Of a DNA stretch of 44,070 nucleotides, positions 9,064 through 18,083 are shown piece by piece. Every line of letters starts with the position of its first letter. The stretch's first letter is position 1. The notes under the pieces are model-generated. The model was not told where the DNA came from. It was given only the letters and a program-made list of their open reading frames with translations, and made no database searches. The translations under genes and the position numbers were made by a program. The DNA is from Candidatus Woesearchaeota archaeon (GTDB lineage Archaea > Nanobdellota > Nanobdellia > SCGC-AAA011-G17 > UBA489), in the NCBI GenBank assembly GCA_018655015.1, contig JABIKK010000013.1, positions 1-44,070 on the forward strand, given 5' to 3'.

Positions 9064-10512
9064 ATGAAAAAGACAATAATAATCACAACATTAATTCTAC
9101 TAATATTCACAAGTATGGTTCATGCAGAAAATGAGATCATAAGTGAATTAACAGATGTTTCAAAAGATGTAGAGGCTGGAGGAGCAGCAGAATACTTACT
9201 TAACATAACTAACCACAGAGATTCGAGAGATGTTTACAGAATAACCTACAACGAACTAGATTTATATCCTTTTTCAGAATTTGCAAGAAACTTGGTATTT
9301 GAACCATCCCAACTAAAGTTAGATGTTGGAGAAAGTGGTGTAATGAAGATTCTATTAAAAACTGTAGACACTTCCCCTCAAGACAAAGGCTATGAATTAC
9401 CTCTAACTGTTTCATCGTTAACAAATCCAGAAATAGCTGAAGAATTTATTTTAAAAACATACATCGTATCTCCCGAAGATGTAATTCTTATTTTCCCAGA
9501 AATTCCAGATGAAATGGTTCCTGGAGAAGAATACAAAATAAAAATAAGATTCAAAAATCGTGGAAATATAGAACTTGACAACTATGAAATCTTAATCACA
9601 AGCGACCTTCCACAATTTCAAAAAAACTTCATAACCAACTTTGAACCAAAAGAAGAAATAATTGAAACTCTCACACTAAAAGCAGGAGAAAACCTAAAAC
9701 CTGGAGACTACGTAGTAAACGTAAAGGTGTATGACAGCAGAAGTAAAACAAAGGGCTCCTACTCCTCGGCATTCACAATTACAAAAAATGAGAATATAGA
9801 AGAATTAAAAGACAAGGAAGGCAGATTTCTAAAAAAGACATATACTGTCACAAGGAACAATAAAGGAAATGTAAAAACAGATATGGAAATTATTGCAAAT
9901 GTTAACTTCTTTTCAAGAATATTTTCCAAAGCAGATCCAGAGCCAATTGTAAGAAAGGGAGACTATGTATGGCAATTCACCCTTGAGCCAGGTGACGAGT
10001 TTGTTGCAGAATACACAACAAACTACAGACCAATTTTTTATGGATTAGTTTTAATCGCCCTAGCAACACTGGGAATGATGTACATGCTTGACAAATCAGT
10101 AATAATCAGAAAAAGAATGTATAAGATTAGAAGAACTCCAGAAGGATTATCTGAATTAAAAATATTAATACATCTAAAGAATGGAAATTCAAAGCCGATT
10201 AAGAATGTAACTATTTTGGATGTTCTTCCAAACACAATGGCGGCAACAGAAGAGTTCGGAACATTAAAACCTAGTAGAGTTCAGCAAGGAACAAGAGGAA
10301 GAAGATTTATCTGGGAGATTGGAGAGTTAGCCCCACAAGAAGAAAGAATATTATCTTACAAAATTACATCTAAAGTAAAGTTAATTGGGGAAACAAGATT
10401 ACCTCCTGCAGTTGTTCAGTTTACATCTTCGAATGGAAAAATTATTTCAGAACATTCCGCAAGCATAGTTCTAGAACATGGCCCTAAGGCCCAACAAGAC
10501 AAAAGTTTATAG
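9064..10512 (+). CDS. Secreted/membrane-anchored beta-sandwich repeat protein
   Basis: 482 residues. An N-terminal signal peptide (about 1-21, ending MVHA) is followed by two or three immunoglobulin-like beta-sandwich modules. These show the pattern of CARDB/NPCBM-associated domains (for example VEAGGAAEYLLNITNH and MVPGEEYKIKIRFKNRGN). A membrane helix lies near 325-343 (FYGLVLIALATLGMMYML). A basic stretch (IIRKRMYKIRR) follows, then a further beta-domain of about 130 residues. The family is common in archaeal cell envelopes; no specific role can be assigned. The last domain would be on the opposite side of the membrane from the first ones, which is unusual for this fold. Confidence 0.7.
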   Translation: MKKTIIITTLILLIFTSMVHAENEIISELTDVSKDVEAGGAAEYLLNITNHRDSRDVYRITYNELDLYPFSEFARNLVFEPSQLKLDVGESGVMKILLKTVDTSPQDKGYELPLTVSSLTNPEIAEEFILKTYIVSPEDVILIFPEIPDEMVPGEEYKIKIRFKNRGNIELDNYEILITSDLPQFQKNFITNFEPKEEIIETLTLKAGENLKPGDYVVNVKVYDSRSKTKGSYSSAFTITKNENIEELKDKEGRFLKKTYTVTRNNKGNVKTDMEIIANVNFFSRIFSKADPEPIVRKGDYVWQFTLEPGDEFVAEYTTNYRPIFYGLVLIALATLGMMYMLDKSVIIRKRMYKIRRTPEGLSELKILIHLKNGNSKPIKNVTILDVLPNTMAATEEFGTLKPSRVQQGTRGRRFIWEIGELAPQEERILSYKITSKVKLIGETRLPPAVVQFTSSNGKIISEHSASIVLEHGPKAQQDKSL

Positions 10513-10578
10513 AATTTACGTACCTCACTTACCGTTAACCCTACAATAATCCTTAAATGAATTCGTATTTCCCAGTAT

Positions 10579-11427
10579 ATGCTCAATATTAAACAAAAAG
10601 AGACTCTAAAAAGTTTAAGCAAACTAAAAACATCACTAGCGAGAAGACCAACAAAAAGAGACTCTAGTCAATTATATTCTCTCAGCCAAAAATATTTTGG
10701 ATCATGGAATAACCTAATGAACGCAGGAGGATTTGAAGTAAGTCATAATCAATATCCAGAAATTCCACAGATTTTAAGTCCAGAACTAGCTTACTTTTTA
10801 GGACTAGTAATAACGGATGGACATGTACAACATACATCTTTCAAACAAAAAGAAAGATCAACATGCTATATTTACACAAGTTATGAGTCTGAAGTTGAAA
10901 TAATAACTCCCCTAATACAAGAAATATTTAATTACACTCCTAAAATTTATCCAAAGAAGAAGAAAGGGTTTAACAAGAGAGTAAATTATCAAATATCAAT
11001 AAACTCAAAACCACTAGCTTGTTTTCTAAATAAAAAATTTAGTATCCCCTTCGGTGCTAAGTCCCATTTTTTAAAAGTCCCGTCAGCCATTTTGAACTCA
11101 ACAAAAATCAATAAAGCTAGTTTTCTAAGAGGAGTAATTGATGGGGACGGTTCAATAAAGAAGAATAAAGTATTGAGTATTTGTTCTGCATCTAGAATTT
11201 TTTTGAGAGGAATTAATAAAATATTAAATAGTTTAGATATTCAAACAAAAAATATATTAATCTCTGGGAGCATATTTCTAATTTACATTTCAAATAAAAG
11301 GGATTTAAATCGAATTTATTTTAACTGTTATAAAAATCAAAAGTATTGTTACCTAAGGAAGATAATCTCCCTTGAAAAGATAATCTTTAAAAGTGGAGAA
11401 TTAGAACAAAATAAGGTCCTTGCTTAG
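10579..11427 (+). CDS. LAGLIDADG homing endonuclease with N-terminal HNH-associated repeat
   Basis: 282 residues with two LAGLIDADG-type helices: AYFLGLVITDGHV (71-83, Asp80) and FLRGVIDGDG (182-191, Asp188/Asp190). The N-terminal segment RRPTKRDSSQLYSLSQKYFG...W fits the short DNA-binding repeat often linked to homing endonucleases. The protein is Lys/Ile/Asn-rich and the DNA is very AT-rich, as expected of a selfish gene. The 3' end enters the tRNA-Tyr gene. The last codons and the stop TAG (11425-11427) lie in tRNA sequence, the stop being tRNA bases 8-10. It is a single-chain, two-motif enzyme; its target is not known, but the tRNA-Tyr locus is the obvious candidate. Confidence 0.85.
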   Translation: MLNIKQKETLKSLSKLKTSLARRPTKRDSSQLYSLSQKYFGSWNNLMNAGGFEVSHNQYPEIPQILSPELAYFLGLVITDGHVQHTSFKQKERSTCYIYTSYESEVEIITPLIQEIFNYTPKIYPKKKKGFNKRVNYQISINSKPLACFLNKKFSIPFGAKSHFLKVPSAILNSTKINKASFLRGVIDGDGSIKKNKVLSICSASRIFLRGINKILNSLDIQTKNILISGSIFLIYISNKRDLNRIYFNCYKNQKYCYLRKIISLEKIIFKSGELEQNKVLA

Positions 11428-11539
11428 CTCAATGGTAGAGCGTTCGGCTGTAGATACTATTCGACGTTGCAATGTTGCAGAGAATGAAAAATAGTCAGCT
11501 GAAACCGAAAGGTTCCAGGTTCAAGTCCCGGAGCAAGGA
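11418..11539 (+). tRNA. tRNA-Tyr (GTA) with a 50-nt intron
   Basis: Acceptor stem CCTTGCT (11418-11424) pairs with AGCAAGG (11532-11538); C1-G72 and discriminator A fit archaeal tRNA-Tyr. The D-stem is GCTC/GAGC. The anticodon stem TTCGG/CCGAA frames the loop C-T-GTA-G^A. The exon joint between positions 37 and 38 places the intron at 11454-11503. The intron can pair ACTATT (11456-11461) with AATAGT (11490-11495) and CTG with CAG, but I do not see a textbook 4-bp/3-nt bulge-helix-bulge, so it may be relaxed. The T-stem has one A-C mismatch. A T-run follows at 11542-11548. Confidence 0.88.
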
Positions 11540-11695
11540 TATTTTTTTATCTCACTAGCAAGTAATATCACAAAATACATCCCAACAATATTTATAAATA
11601 AGTTCTACCTCTAAATAAAGAAGAGGAAGACAAATTCTAGCGTGTGCTATCTAACAGAAAGGCTTATATATTGATTTCAAAGACAAATTCCCATA

Positions 11696-11770
11696 ATGGG
11701 GCGGTCTTTAAAAAAAGCAACAGTGATGGCAGCAATTTTCCAATTTTTAATAGAGAAAAACGATTACTAG
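11696..11770 (+). CDS. Possible 24-residue small protein between tRNA genes
   Basis: The 256 bases between tRNA-Tyr and tRNA-Asp contain two TATA-like boxes (TTTATAAAT near 11590 and TTATATATT at 11664-11672). The second is about 25-30 nt before an ATG at 11696 that opens a frame of 24 codons (MGRSLKKATVMAAIFQFLIE plus KNDY) ending at a TAG. It has a basic start and a hydrophobic middle. The spacing suits a leaderless mRNA. Without homologues this could equally be a non-coding transcript or chance; no other gene is visible here. Confidence 0.25.
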   Translation: MGRSLKKATVMAAIFQFLIEKNDY

Positions 11771-11795
11771 ACTGCTTTATAGTCGAAAACCACCT

Positions 11796-11867
11796 GCTCT
11801 AGTAGTGTAGTGGTTATCATACGGCCCTGTCGAGGCCGTGACGCGGGTTCGATTCCCGCCTAGGGCG
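11796..11867 (+). tRNA. tRNA-Asp (GTC)
   Basis: Acceptor GCTCTAG pairs with CTAGGGC, including one G-T pair. Anticodon stem CGGCC/GGCCG carries the loop CTGTCGA, and the T-loop is GTTCGATTC. 72 nt, discriminator G. A TATA-like CTTTATAG lies about 20 nt upstream. Confidence 0.95.
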
Positions 11868-11880
11868 CTTCAACGGCAAT

Positions 11881-11956
11881 GGGCCGGTAGCTCAGCCTGG
11901 CTTAGAGCACTTGGCTTTTAACCAAGGGGTCGAGGGGTCAAATCCCTTCCGGTCCG
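11881..11956 (+). tRNA. tRNA-Lys (TTT)
   Basis: Acceptor GGGCCGG pairs with CCGGTCC. Anticodon stem CTTGG/CCAAG carries the loop CTTTTAA, and the T-arm is AGGGG...CCCTT with loop TCAAATC. 76 nt, discriminator G. It is 13 nt after tRNA-Asp and 15 nt before rpoH, so it may be co-transcribed with the RNA polymerase operon. Confidence 0.95.
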
Positions 11957-11971
11957 CTGATTTTAAAAAAA

Positions 11972-12208
11972 ATGGCAGAAGAAAAAACCTCAATCAAACA
12001 CAACTTAATACCTAAACAAGAGGTATGTACAGAAGAAGAAGTAAAAGAAATTCTGTCAAAGTACAATATTAAAATTGAACAACTGCCCTTGATCAGTTTT
12101 AAGGATCCATCCATTGCATTTTTAGATCTAGAACCTGGTGCAGTAATAAAAATCCATAGAAGTAGTAAAACAGAACCAAGTTCATTGTTCTACAGGTTGG
12201 TAATATAA
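11972..12208 (+). CDS. rpoH: DNA-directed RNA polymerase subunit H
   Basis: 78 residues. It has the archaeal RpoH/eukaryal Rpb5 C-terminal domain pattern: HNLIPKQEV, EEEVKEILSKYNI, QLPLISFKDP, PGAVIKIHRSS and FYRLVI at the end. The subunit sits at the downstream DNA jaw of the polymerase. It opens the canonical archaeal rpo operon; its TAA is directly followed by the ATG of rpoB2. The gene begins 15 nt after tRNA-Lys with no TATA box of its own that I can see, so transcription may come from the tRNA region. Confidence 0.93.
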   Translation: MAEEKTSIKHNLIPKQEVCTEEEVKEILSKYNIKIEQLPLISFKDPSIAFLDLEPGAVIKIHRSSKTEPSSLFYRLVI

Positions 12209-13693
12209 ATGGAAAATAGGAAGGATATTATTCAAAAGTACTATGAAACAAATAGTCTAATTTCTGCAGATGTTGCTTCTTTTAATAATTTCATAGAAAA
12301 CGAAATGCAAAAAATAATTGAAGACGTTGGGGACATAATCCCTACAGTTATACCTGCAGATATGGACGACTTCAGAATTAAGTTCGATAAAATATGGATA
12401 GAGAAACCAGAAGTAATTGAAGCTGATGGAAGTAGACGTGATATTTACCCTACAGAAGCTAGATTAAGAAAATTAACATACTCTGGGCCAATAAAGTTAG
12501 AAGTTTCAGCTCACATTGATGGAGTTCAAAGAGAATCCTTCACAACCCAAGTAGGAAAAATTCCAATTATGATTCACAGTAAATTCTGTCACTTGAACAA
12601 ATTATCAGGAGAAGAATTAATCAAAAAAGGTGAAGACCCAGACGACATTGGCGGATATTTCATTTTGAATGGAAATGAGAGAGTTCTAATCACTGTAGAA
12701 GACCTAGTATCTAATAGAATGTTTGTTGAAAAAGTTAAAACTGGTCCAATTAAATTCTCAGCTAGAATATTTTCAGAAAAAGGATCTTATAGAGTTCCAC
12801 ATCTAATTGAACAAACAAAAGATGGGGTAATTAATATTTCATTAACGAGATTAAAGAAAGTTCCAATTATGGCTGTAATAAAAGCATTGGGATTATTAAA
12901 AGATTCAGAAATTATGCAACAAATTGACTTAGAAGAAATGCATGATGACATCTTTGTAAATCTTTACAATACTATTGATCTAAAAAACCATGATGAATCC
13001 TTAGAATATTTGGGTAAGAAAATGGGAATTAATCAGCCTCCAGAAATAAGGGCAGAAAAAACTTTGGAAAACTTAGACAAATACTTACTACCTCACTTGG
13101 GACTAACCCCTGAAGATAGACATAAAAAAGCAGTAAATTTATGTAAAATTTTAAAGAGATTTTTAATAATTACAAAGAAAGATTTACAAAACCAAGATAT
13201 AGACCATTACATGCATAAACGTCTTAAACTACCAGGAGACCTTATGGCAGACCTATTTAGAGTACACTTAAGATCATTAATTAACGACATTATGTATAAT
13301 TTCCAAAGACTTGTGAAACGTACTAAATTCACATCATTAAACATTATCATTCGTGATAAACTACTAACTTCAAGAATCAACAGTGCAATGGCAACTGGTG
13401 TTTGGGTTGGAGGAAGAAAAGGATTATCACAAAACCTAGATCGAACAAACTACCTTTCTTCATTATCACATCTTCAAAGAGTTAATTCACTGTTATCTGC
13501 AACTCAAGAAAACTTTGATGCACGTGCATTGCACTCCACACACTGGGGCAGATTATGTGCAATTGAAACTCCAGAAGGAACATCAATTGGATTAAGGAAA
13601 AACCTTGCATTAATGGCAAAGATCACTCCAGAAGATATTAACGATACAAAAGTAATCAAATCACTAAAAGGATTAGGACTATTATCAGAATGA
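12209..13693 (+). CDS. rpoB2: DNA-directed RNA polymerase subunit B'' (N-terminal half of B)
   Basis: 494 residues covering the protrusion, lobe and fork of Rpb2-like B. Typical segments are PTEARLRKLTYSGP, GKIPIMIHSKFCHL, GGYFILNGNERVLIT, and the conserved end THWGRLCAIETPEGTSIGLRKNL. The B subunit is split into two genes here, as in many Euryarchaeota and some DPANN. The start directly abuts the rpoH stop (TAA-ATG). The end overlaps rpoB1 as ATGA, so the two halves are probably translated in a coupled way. Confidence 0.95.
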   Translation: MENRKDIIQKYYETNSLISADVASFNNFIENEMQKIIEDVGDIIPTVIPADMDDFRIKFDKIWIEKPEVIEADGSRRDIYPTEARLRKLTYSGPIKLEVSAHIDGVQRESFTTQVGKIPIMIHSKFCHLNKLSGEELIKKGEDPDDIGGYFILNGNERVLITVEDLVSNRMFVEKVKTGPIKFSARIFSEKGSYRVPHLIEQTKDGVINISLTRLKKVPIMAVIKALGLLKDSEIMQQIDLEEMHDDIFVNLYNTIDLKNHDESLEYLGKKMGINQPPEIRAEKTLENLDKYLLPHLGLTPEDRHKKAVNLCKILKRFLIITKKDLQNQDIDHYMHKRLKLPGDLMADLFRVHLRSLINDIMYNFQRLVKRTKFTSLNIIIRDKLLTSRINSAMATGVWVGGRKGLSQNLDRTNYLSSLSHLQRVNSLLSATQENFDARALHSTHWGRLCAIETPEGTSIGLRKNLALMAKITPEDINDTKVIKSLKGLGLLSE

Positions 13694-15507
13694 ATAGTAA
13701 TAATAAAACGGACGTGTACTTAAGAGATGTATTCATTGGACAGATAGAATCTCCAAAAGATTTCATAAAGAAAGTGAAAGAAGAGAGAAGAGAAGGAAGA
13801 CTACCTGATTCAGTTAATGTTGGATATAATAAAGATCTTAACGAAGTTGTGATTGAAACATCAAAGGGTCGTGCAAGAAGACCATTAATAGTTATTGAAA
13901 AAGAAAAAGCAAAATTAACTGAAGATCATGTTAAGAAACTTCTAAATAATGAAACAAAATGGAAGGAATTAGTAACTGAGGGAATAATCGAATACATCGA
14001 TGCTGCAGAAGAAGAAAATTCATTAGTAGCTCTAAGTGAAGATGAAATAACCCCTGAACACACACATCTAGAGATAAGTCCTATTGTAATCATGGGCCTA
14101 ACAACATCTTTAGTACCATTCTCAAACTTCGGACAATCCGCACGTCTTAATAGAGGATCCAAAGCACAAAAGCAATCACTAGGAATTTATGCTGCTAATT
14201 ATTTAATCAGAATGGATACAGATTCAAACGTTCTACATTATCCATCAAATCCAATTGTTAAAACATGTAATGCCCAACTTGCAGGTCAAGAAAACCACCC
14301 GGCAGGACAAAACATTGTTGTTGCCCTTATGAGTTATGAAGGTTATAACATGCAGGACGCATTGATTCTTAACAAAGGATCTCTTGCACGTGGACTTGCA
14401 CGTTCAACATATTTCAAACCATACACTGTAGAAGAACTAAGATACTCCGGTGGATTAACAGACCAAATTTGTGTACCTGACAAAGAAGTAAAAGGTTACA
14501 AGGCTGAAGAAGATTACAAACTTTTAGAAGATGATGGAATTACATACCCTGAAGCAACAATCACAGAAGAAGATGTAATTATTGGTAGAACCTCACCTCC
14601 AAGATTCCTTGGAGAAATGGATGAATTCAGTATAGCAGCTAACAAACTAAGGGATAGTTCAGTTACAATCAAACCAGGTGAAATTGGAAAAGTTGACATG
14701 ATCGCAGTTACAGAAAATGAAGAAGGTAACAAACTTGTTCAAATAAGAGTAAGACATCAAAGAATTCCAGAAATTGGAGATAAATTCGCATCACGTCATG
14801 GACAAAAAGGTGTTGTTGGATTAATTGTTCCGCAACAAGATATGCCTTTCACAGTTTCAGGAATAACCCCTGACGTAATGTTCTCACCACATTCTATTCC
14901 GTCCAGAATGACAGTTTCACACTTAATTGAAGCACTGGCTGGAAAAGTTGGAGCTCTAGATGGGAAAAGCATTGATGCTACTGCATTCACAGGGCAAACT
15001 GAAGCAGACCTTAGAGTTCAATTACAAGAATTAGGTTTCAGAGAAGATGGATCAGAAAGAATGGTTAATGGTATTACTGGAGAAGAATTCGAAGCAAAAA
15101 TATTCATAGGTAACATGTACTATCTAAGACTTAAGCACATGGTAGGTAACAAACTACACGCACGTGCTGCAGGTAGAATCCAACTTCTAACACGTCAACC
15201 AATCGAAGGACGTGCAAAGGGTGGAGGACTTAGACTTGGAGAAATGGAGAAAGATTGTTTCGTAGCACATGGTGCATCATTATTACTTAAAGAAAGATTC
15301 GATTCAGATAGAACAGTAGTTCCAATCTGTAGCGCATGTGGATTAATCGGAGTTAACGATGTATTCAGAAAGAAAAAATTCTGTCATAGATGTGGTGGAA
15401 ATGTAGAAATTAACTCAATAGAGTTATCCTACGCATTCAAATTACTAATGGATGAAATAAGAGCAATGGGTGTACTCCCAAACATCAAACTAAAAAACAA
15501 ATACTAA
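13690..15507 (+). CDS. rpoB1: DNA-directed RNA polymerase subunit B' (C-terminal half of B)
   Basis: 605 residues. Seen: RLNRGSKAQKQSLG, the hybrid-binding region VVALMSYEGYNMQDALILNK, GDKFASRHGQKGVVG near the catalytic centre, and the C-terminal zinc site Cys547, Cys550, Cys565, Cys568. It completes subunit B with rpoB2 and forms half of the active-site cleft. No intein or insertion is visible at the usual insertion points. It ends one base before the rpoA1 ATG. Confidence 0.96.
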   Translation: MNSNNKTDVYLRDVFIGQIESPKDFIKKVKEERREGRLPDSVNVGYNKDLNEVVIETSKGRARRPLIVIEKEKAKLTEDHVKKLLNNETKWKELVTEGIIEYIDAAEEENSLVALSEDEITPEHTHLEISPIVIMGLTTSLVPFSNFGQSARLNRGSKAQKQSLGIYAANYLIRMDTDSNVLHYPSNPIVKTCNAQLAGQENHPAGQNIVVALMSYEGYNMQDALILNKGSLARGLARSTYFKPYTVEELRYSGGLTDQICVPDKEVKGYKAEEDYKLLEDDGITYPEATITEEDVIIGRTSPPRFLGEMDEFSIAANKLRDSSVTIKPGEIGKVDMIAVTENEEGNKLVQIRVRHQRIPEIGDKFASRHGQKGVVGLIVPQQDMPFTVSGITPDVMFSPHSIPSRMTVSHLIEALAGKVGALDGKSIDATAFTGQTEADLRVQLQELGFREDGSERMVNGITGEEFEAKIFIGNMYYLRLKHMVGNKLHARAAGRIQLLTRQPIEGRAKGGGLRLGEMEKDCFVAHGASLLLKERFDSDRTVVPICSACGLIGVNDVFRKKKFCHRCGGNVEINSIELSYAFKLLMDEIRAMGVLPNIKLKNKY

Positions 15508-15508
15508 A

Positions 15509-18082
15509 ATGACTGAAAAAATATACAAGAAAATAAGTGAAATCGGCTTTGGAATGCAGAGTCCTGAATTCATAGAAGAAACTTCCGCTGCAAAAATAGT
15601 TACAGCAGAACTCTATGAAAAAGAAGGATATCCTGTAGATGGAGGCCTAATGGATGTTCACTTAGGTGTTATCGACCCTGGACTAAGATGTAAAACCTGT
15701 GGTGGAAAACTAAAGGAATGTATGGGTCACTTCGGTCACATTGAATTAGCAAGACCTATTATTCATATCAATTACGCAACTCATGTTTACAACGCACTAA
15801 GAAGTACATGTAATGAATGTCACAGAATACTTCTTGATGACAAAAAATTAACTCTAATCAGGGAAAAGATGGAAGAAGGAAAAAGAATAGATGATAGCGA
15901 TAAGAGAAGAAAAGCTACAAAAGAAGCAATCATTAAATCAAGATTAATCAAAAAATGTCCCTATTGTAAGGCTAAACAAGAAACTGTTAAGATTGAAAAG
16001 CCAACAACATATATGCAAGGCGACAAAAGGATCAGTCCAATTGAAGCTAGAGCAAGATTAGAAAAAATAACTACGGAGGATGCAGAAATCCTAGGATACA
16101 ACTCAGAAACATCCAAACCAGAATGGACAGTTCTTAAAATTCTTTCAATTCCACCAGTTACAATGAGACCATCAATTACTCTTGAAACAGGTGAACGTTC
16201 AGAAGATGACTTAACACACAAGTTAGGAGACATTGTAAGAATCAATCAAAGGCTATTCGAAAACATAAATGCTGGAGCCCCTGAAATGATCATTGAAGAT
16301 CTATGGGACTTATTACAATATCACATTACAACCTATTTTGATAACACTGTATCAAGTGTTCCACCTGCAAGACATAGATCAGGTCAAGAACTAAAAACCC
16401 TTACAGAAAGAATCAAAAGTAAAGAAGGAAGATTTAGGCATAATCTTGCAGGTAAACGTGTAAACTTCGCAGCACGTACTGTTATCTCTCCTGATCCATG
16501 TATTAATTTTAATGATGTAGGAATTCCTAAATCAGTAGCAATGGAACTAACTATTCCTGAAAGAGTTACAGAGTGGAATAAAGAATGGCTAATTCAAGCA
16601 ATAAAAAATGGTCCAAAGAAATATCCTGGTGCTAACTATGTTATCTGGCCAGATGGTAAGAAAAAGAAAATAACAGAAGAAACCATGGAACAAATCATGG
16701 AAGAGTTAGGCCATGGATTCCAAGTAGAACGTCACTTAGTTGACGGAGATCAATCATTATTCAACAGACAACCAAGTCTTCACAGAATGAGTTTAATGTG
16801 TCACAGAGTAAGAGTTTTACCTGGAAGGTCATTCAGAATGAATCCCTCAGTATGTAATCCTTACAACGCTGACTTCGATGGAGACGAGATGAATCTTCAC
16901 GTCCCTCAAACAGAAGAAGCTAGAGCTGAAGCTGAAGTATTGATGGAAGTTCAGACACAAATAATTACTCCTAAGAATGGATACAATATAATTGGTTGTG
17001 TAGAAGACTCAATCACTGGTTGTTACTTACTTACAAGATCCGATGACATTTCAAAAGAAGAGGCAGTTGACTTACTAACTTCAATTGGAATGGATAATGT
17101 AAAATTCACAAAAGACAAACTAACTGGATCAGAAATATTTAGTACTCTTTTCCCAAAAGACTTCAACTTCATTAGAAAAAACAAACATGGAGAAGTAACT
17201 GTTAGGGTAAAAGAAGGGCACCTAGAAAAAGGAATTATTGATAAAAACACCATTGGAGAAAACAATGGAGAACTAATCAGAGAGTTCTACAGAAAATATG
17301 GGCAAAAAAGAACAATAGAGCTTCTTGGAAACATCTTCCAGCTTGGAATTAAAACATTACTAAAAAAAGGATTCACAACAGGTGTAGCAGATACAGACAT
17401 TCCAGAGGAAGCAGGGAAAAAGGTAGATGCACTAATTAAGAAATCTTATTCAAAGGTAGATGAACACATTGAAGAGTTCAAGAAAGGGAAGACCGAAGCA
17501 TTACCTGGTAAGTCTAAGTTAGAAACTCTTGAAATAAAAGCTATGGAAGTTCTAAACAAAACAAGAACTGAAATTGGAGACTTCGTAAAAAGTTATGCTA
17601 AAGAAGGAAACCCAACATTAGTAATGGCACAATCAGGTGCAAGGGGAAACATCCTTAATTTTACACAAATGACAGGTTGTATTGGACAACAAGCTCTCGG
17701 TGGTAAAAGAATCACAAGAGGATATAGAAAAAGGACACTATCTACTTTCAAGGAAGGTGACCTAAAACCTGAAGCAAGAGGATTTGTAAAAAATACATTC
17801 AAGAAGGGAATCACCCCAACAGAATTTTTCTTTCACGCAATGACTGGAAGAGATTCACTGATGGATACTGCACTTAGAACACCTAAGTCAGGTTACCTAT
17901 ACAGAAGGCTTGCAAATGCATTACAAGACTTAAAGGTAGAATATGATAGAACTGTAAGAAATGCAACTAAAGAAATTATTCAATTCAAATATGGGGAAGA
18001 CTCCATTGACGTTTCAAAATCAGAAGGTGGAACAATCAGCGTTGTAAACGCTATCCATGATGTACTAGGAGAAAAGGTATAA
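15509..18082 (+). CDS. rpoA1: DNA-directed RNA polymerase subunit A'
   Basis: 857 residues. The N-terminal zinc ligands are Cys61, Cys64, Cys71 and a His in CMGHFGH, with a second Cys pair set (CNECH...CPYC) in the clamp. The catalytic Mg motif NADFDGDEM has Asp455, Asp457 and Asp459. The trigger/bridge region contains GARGNILNFTQMTGCIGQQ and FFFHAMTGRDSLMDTALRT. The largest subunit is split from A'' as in all archaea. The operon is tight, with 1-nt gaps on both sides. Confidence 0.97.
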   Translation: MTEKIYKKISEIGFGMQSPEFIEETSAAKIVTAELYEKEGYPVDGGLMDVHLGVIDPGLRCKTCGGKLKECMGHFGHIELARPIIHINYATHVYNALRSTCNECHRILLDDKKLTLIREKMEEGKRIDDSDKRRKATKEAIIKSRLIKKCPYCKAKQETVKIEKPTTYMQGDKRISPIEARARLEKITTEDAEILGYNSETSKPEWTVLKILSIPPVTMRPSITLETGERSEDDLTHKLGDIVRINQRLFENINAGAPEMIIEDLWDLLQYHITTYFDNTVSSVPPARHRSGQELKTLTERIKSKEGRFRHNLAGKRVNFAARTVISPDPCINFNDVGIPKSVAMELTIPERVTEWNKEWLIQAIKNGPKKYPGANYVIWPDGKKKKITEETMEQIMEELGHGFQVERHLVDGDQSLFNRQPSLHRMSLMCHRVRVLPGRSFRMNPSVCNPYNADFDGDEMNLHVPQTEEARAEAEVLMEVQTQIITPKNGYNIIGCVEDSITGCYLLTRSDDISKEEAVDLLTSIGMDNVKFTKDKLTGSEIFSTLFPKDFNFIRKNKHGEVTVRVKEGHLEKGIIDKNTIGENNGELIREFYRKYGQKRTIELLGNIFQLGIKTLLKKGFTTGVADTDIPEEAGKKVDALIKKSYSKVDEHIEEFKKGKTEALPGKSKLETLEIKAMEVLNKTRTEIGDFVKSYAKEGNPTLVMAQSGARGNILNFTQMTGCIGQQALGGKRITRGYRKRTLSTFKEGDLKPEARGFVKNTFKKGITPTEFFFHAMTGRDSLMDTALRTPKSGYLYRRLANALQDLKVEYDRTVRNATKEIIQFKYGEDSIDVSKSEGGTISVVNAIHDVLGEKV

Positions 18083-18083
18083 T

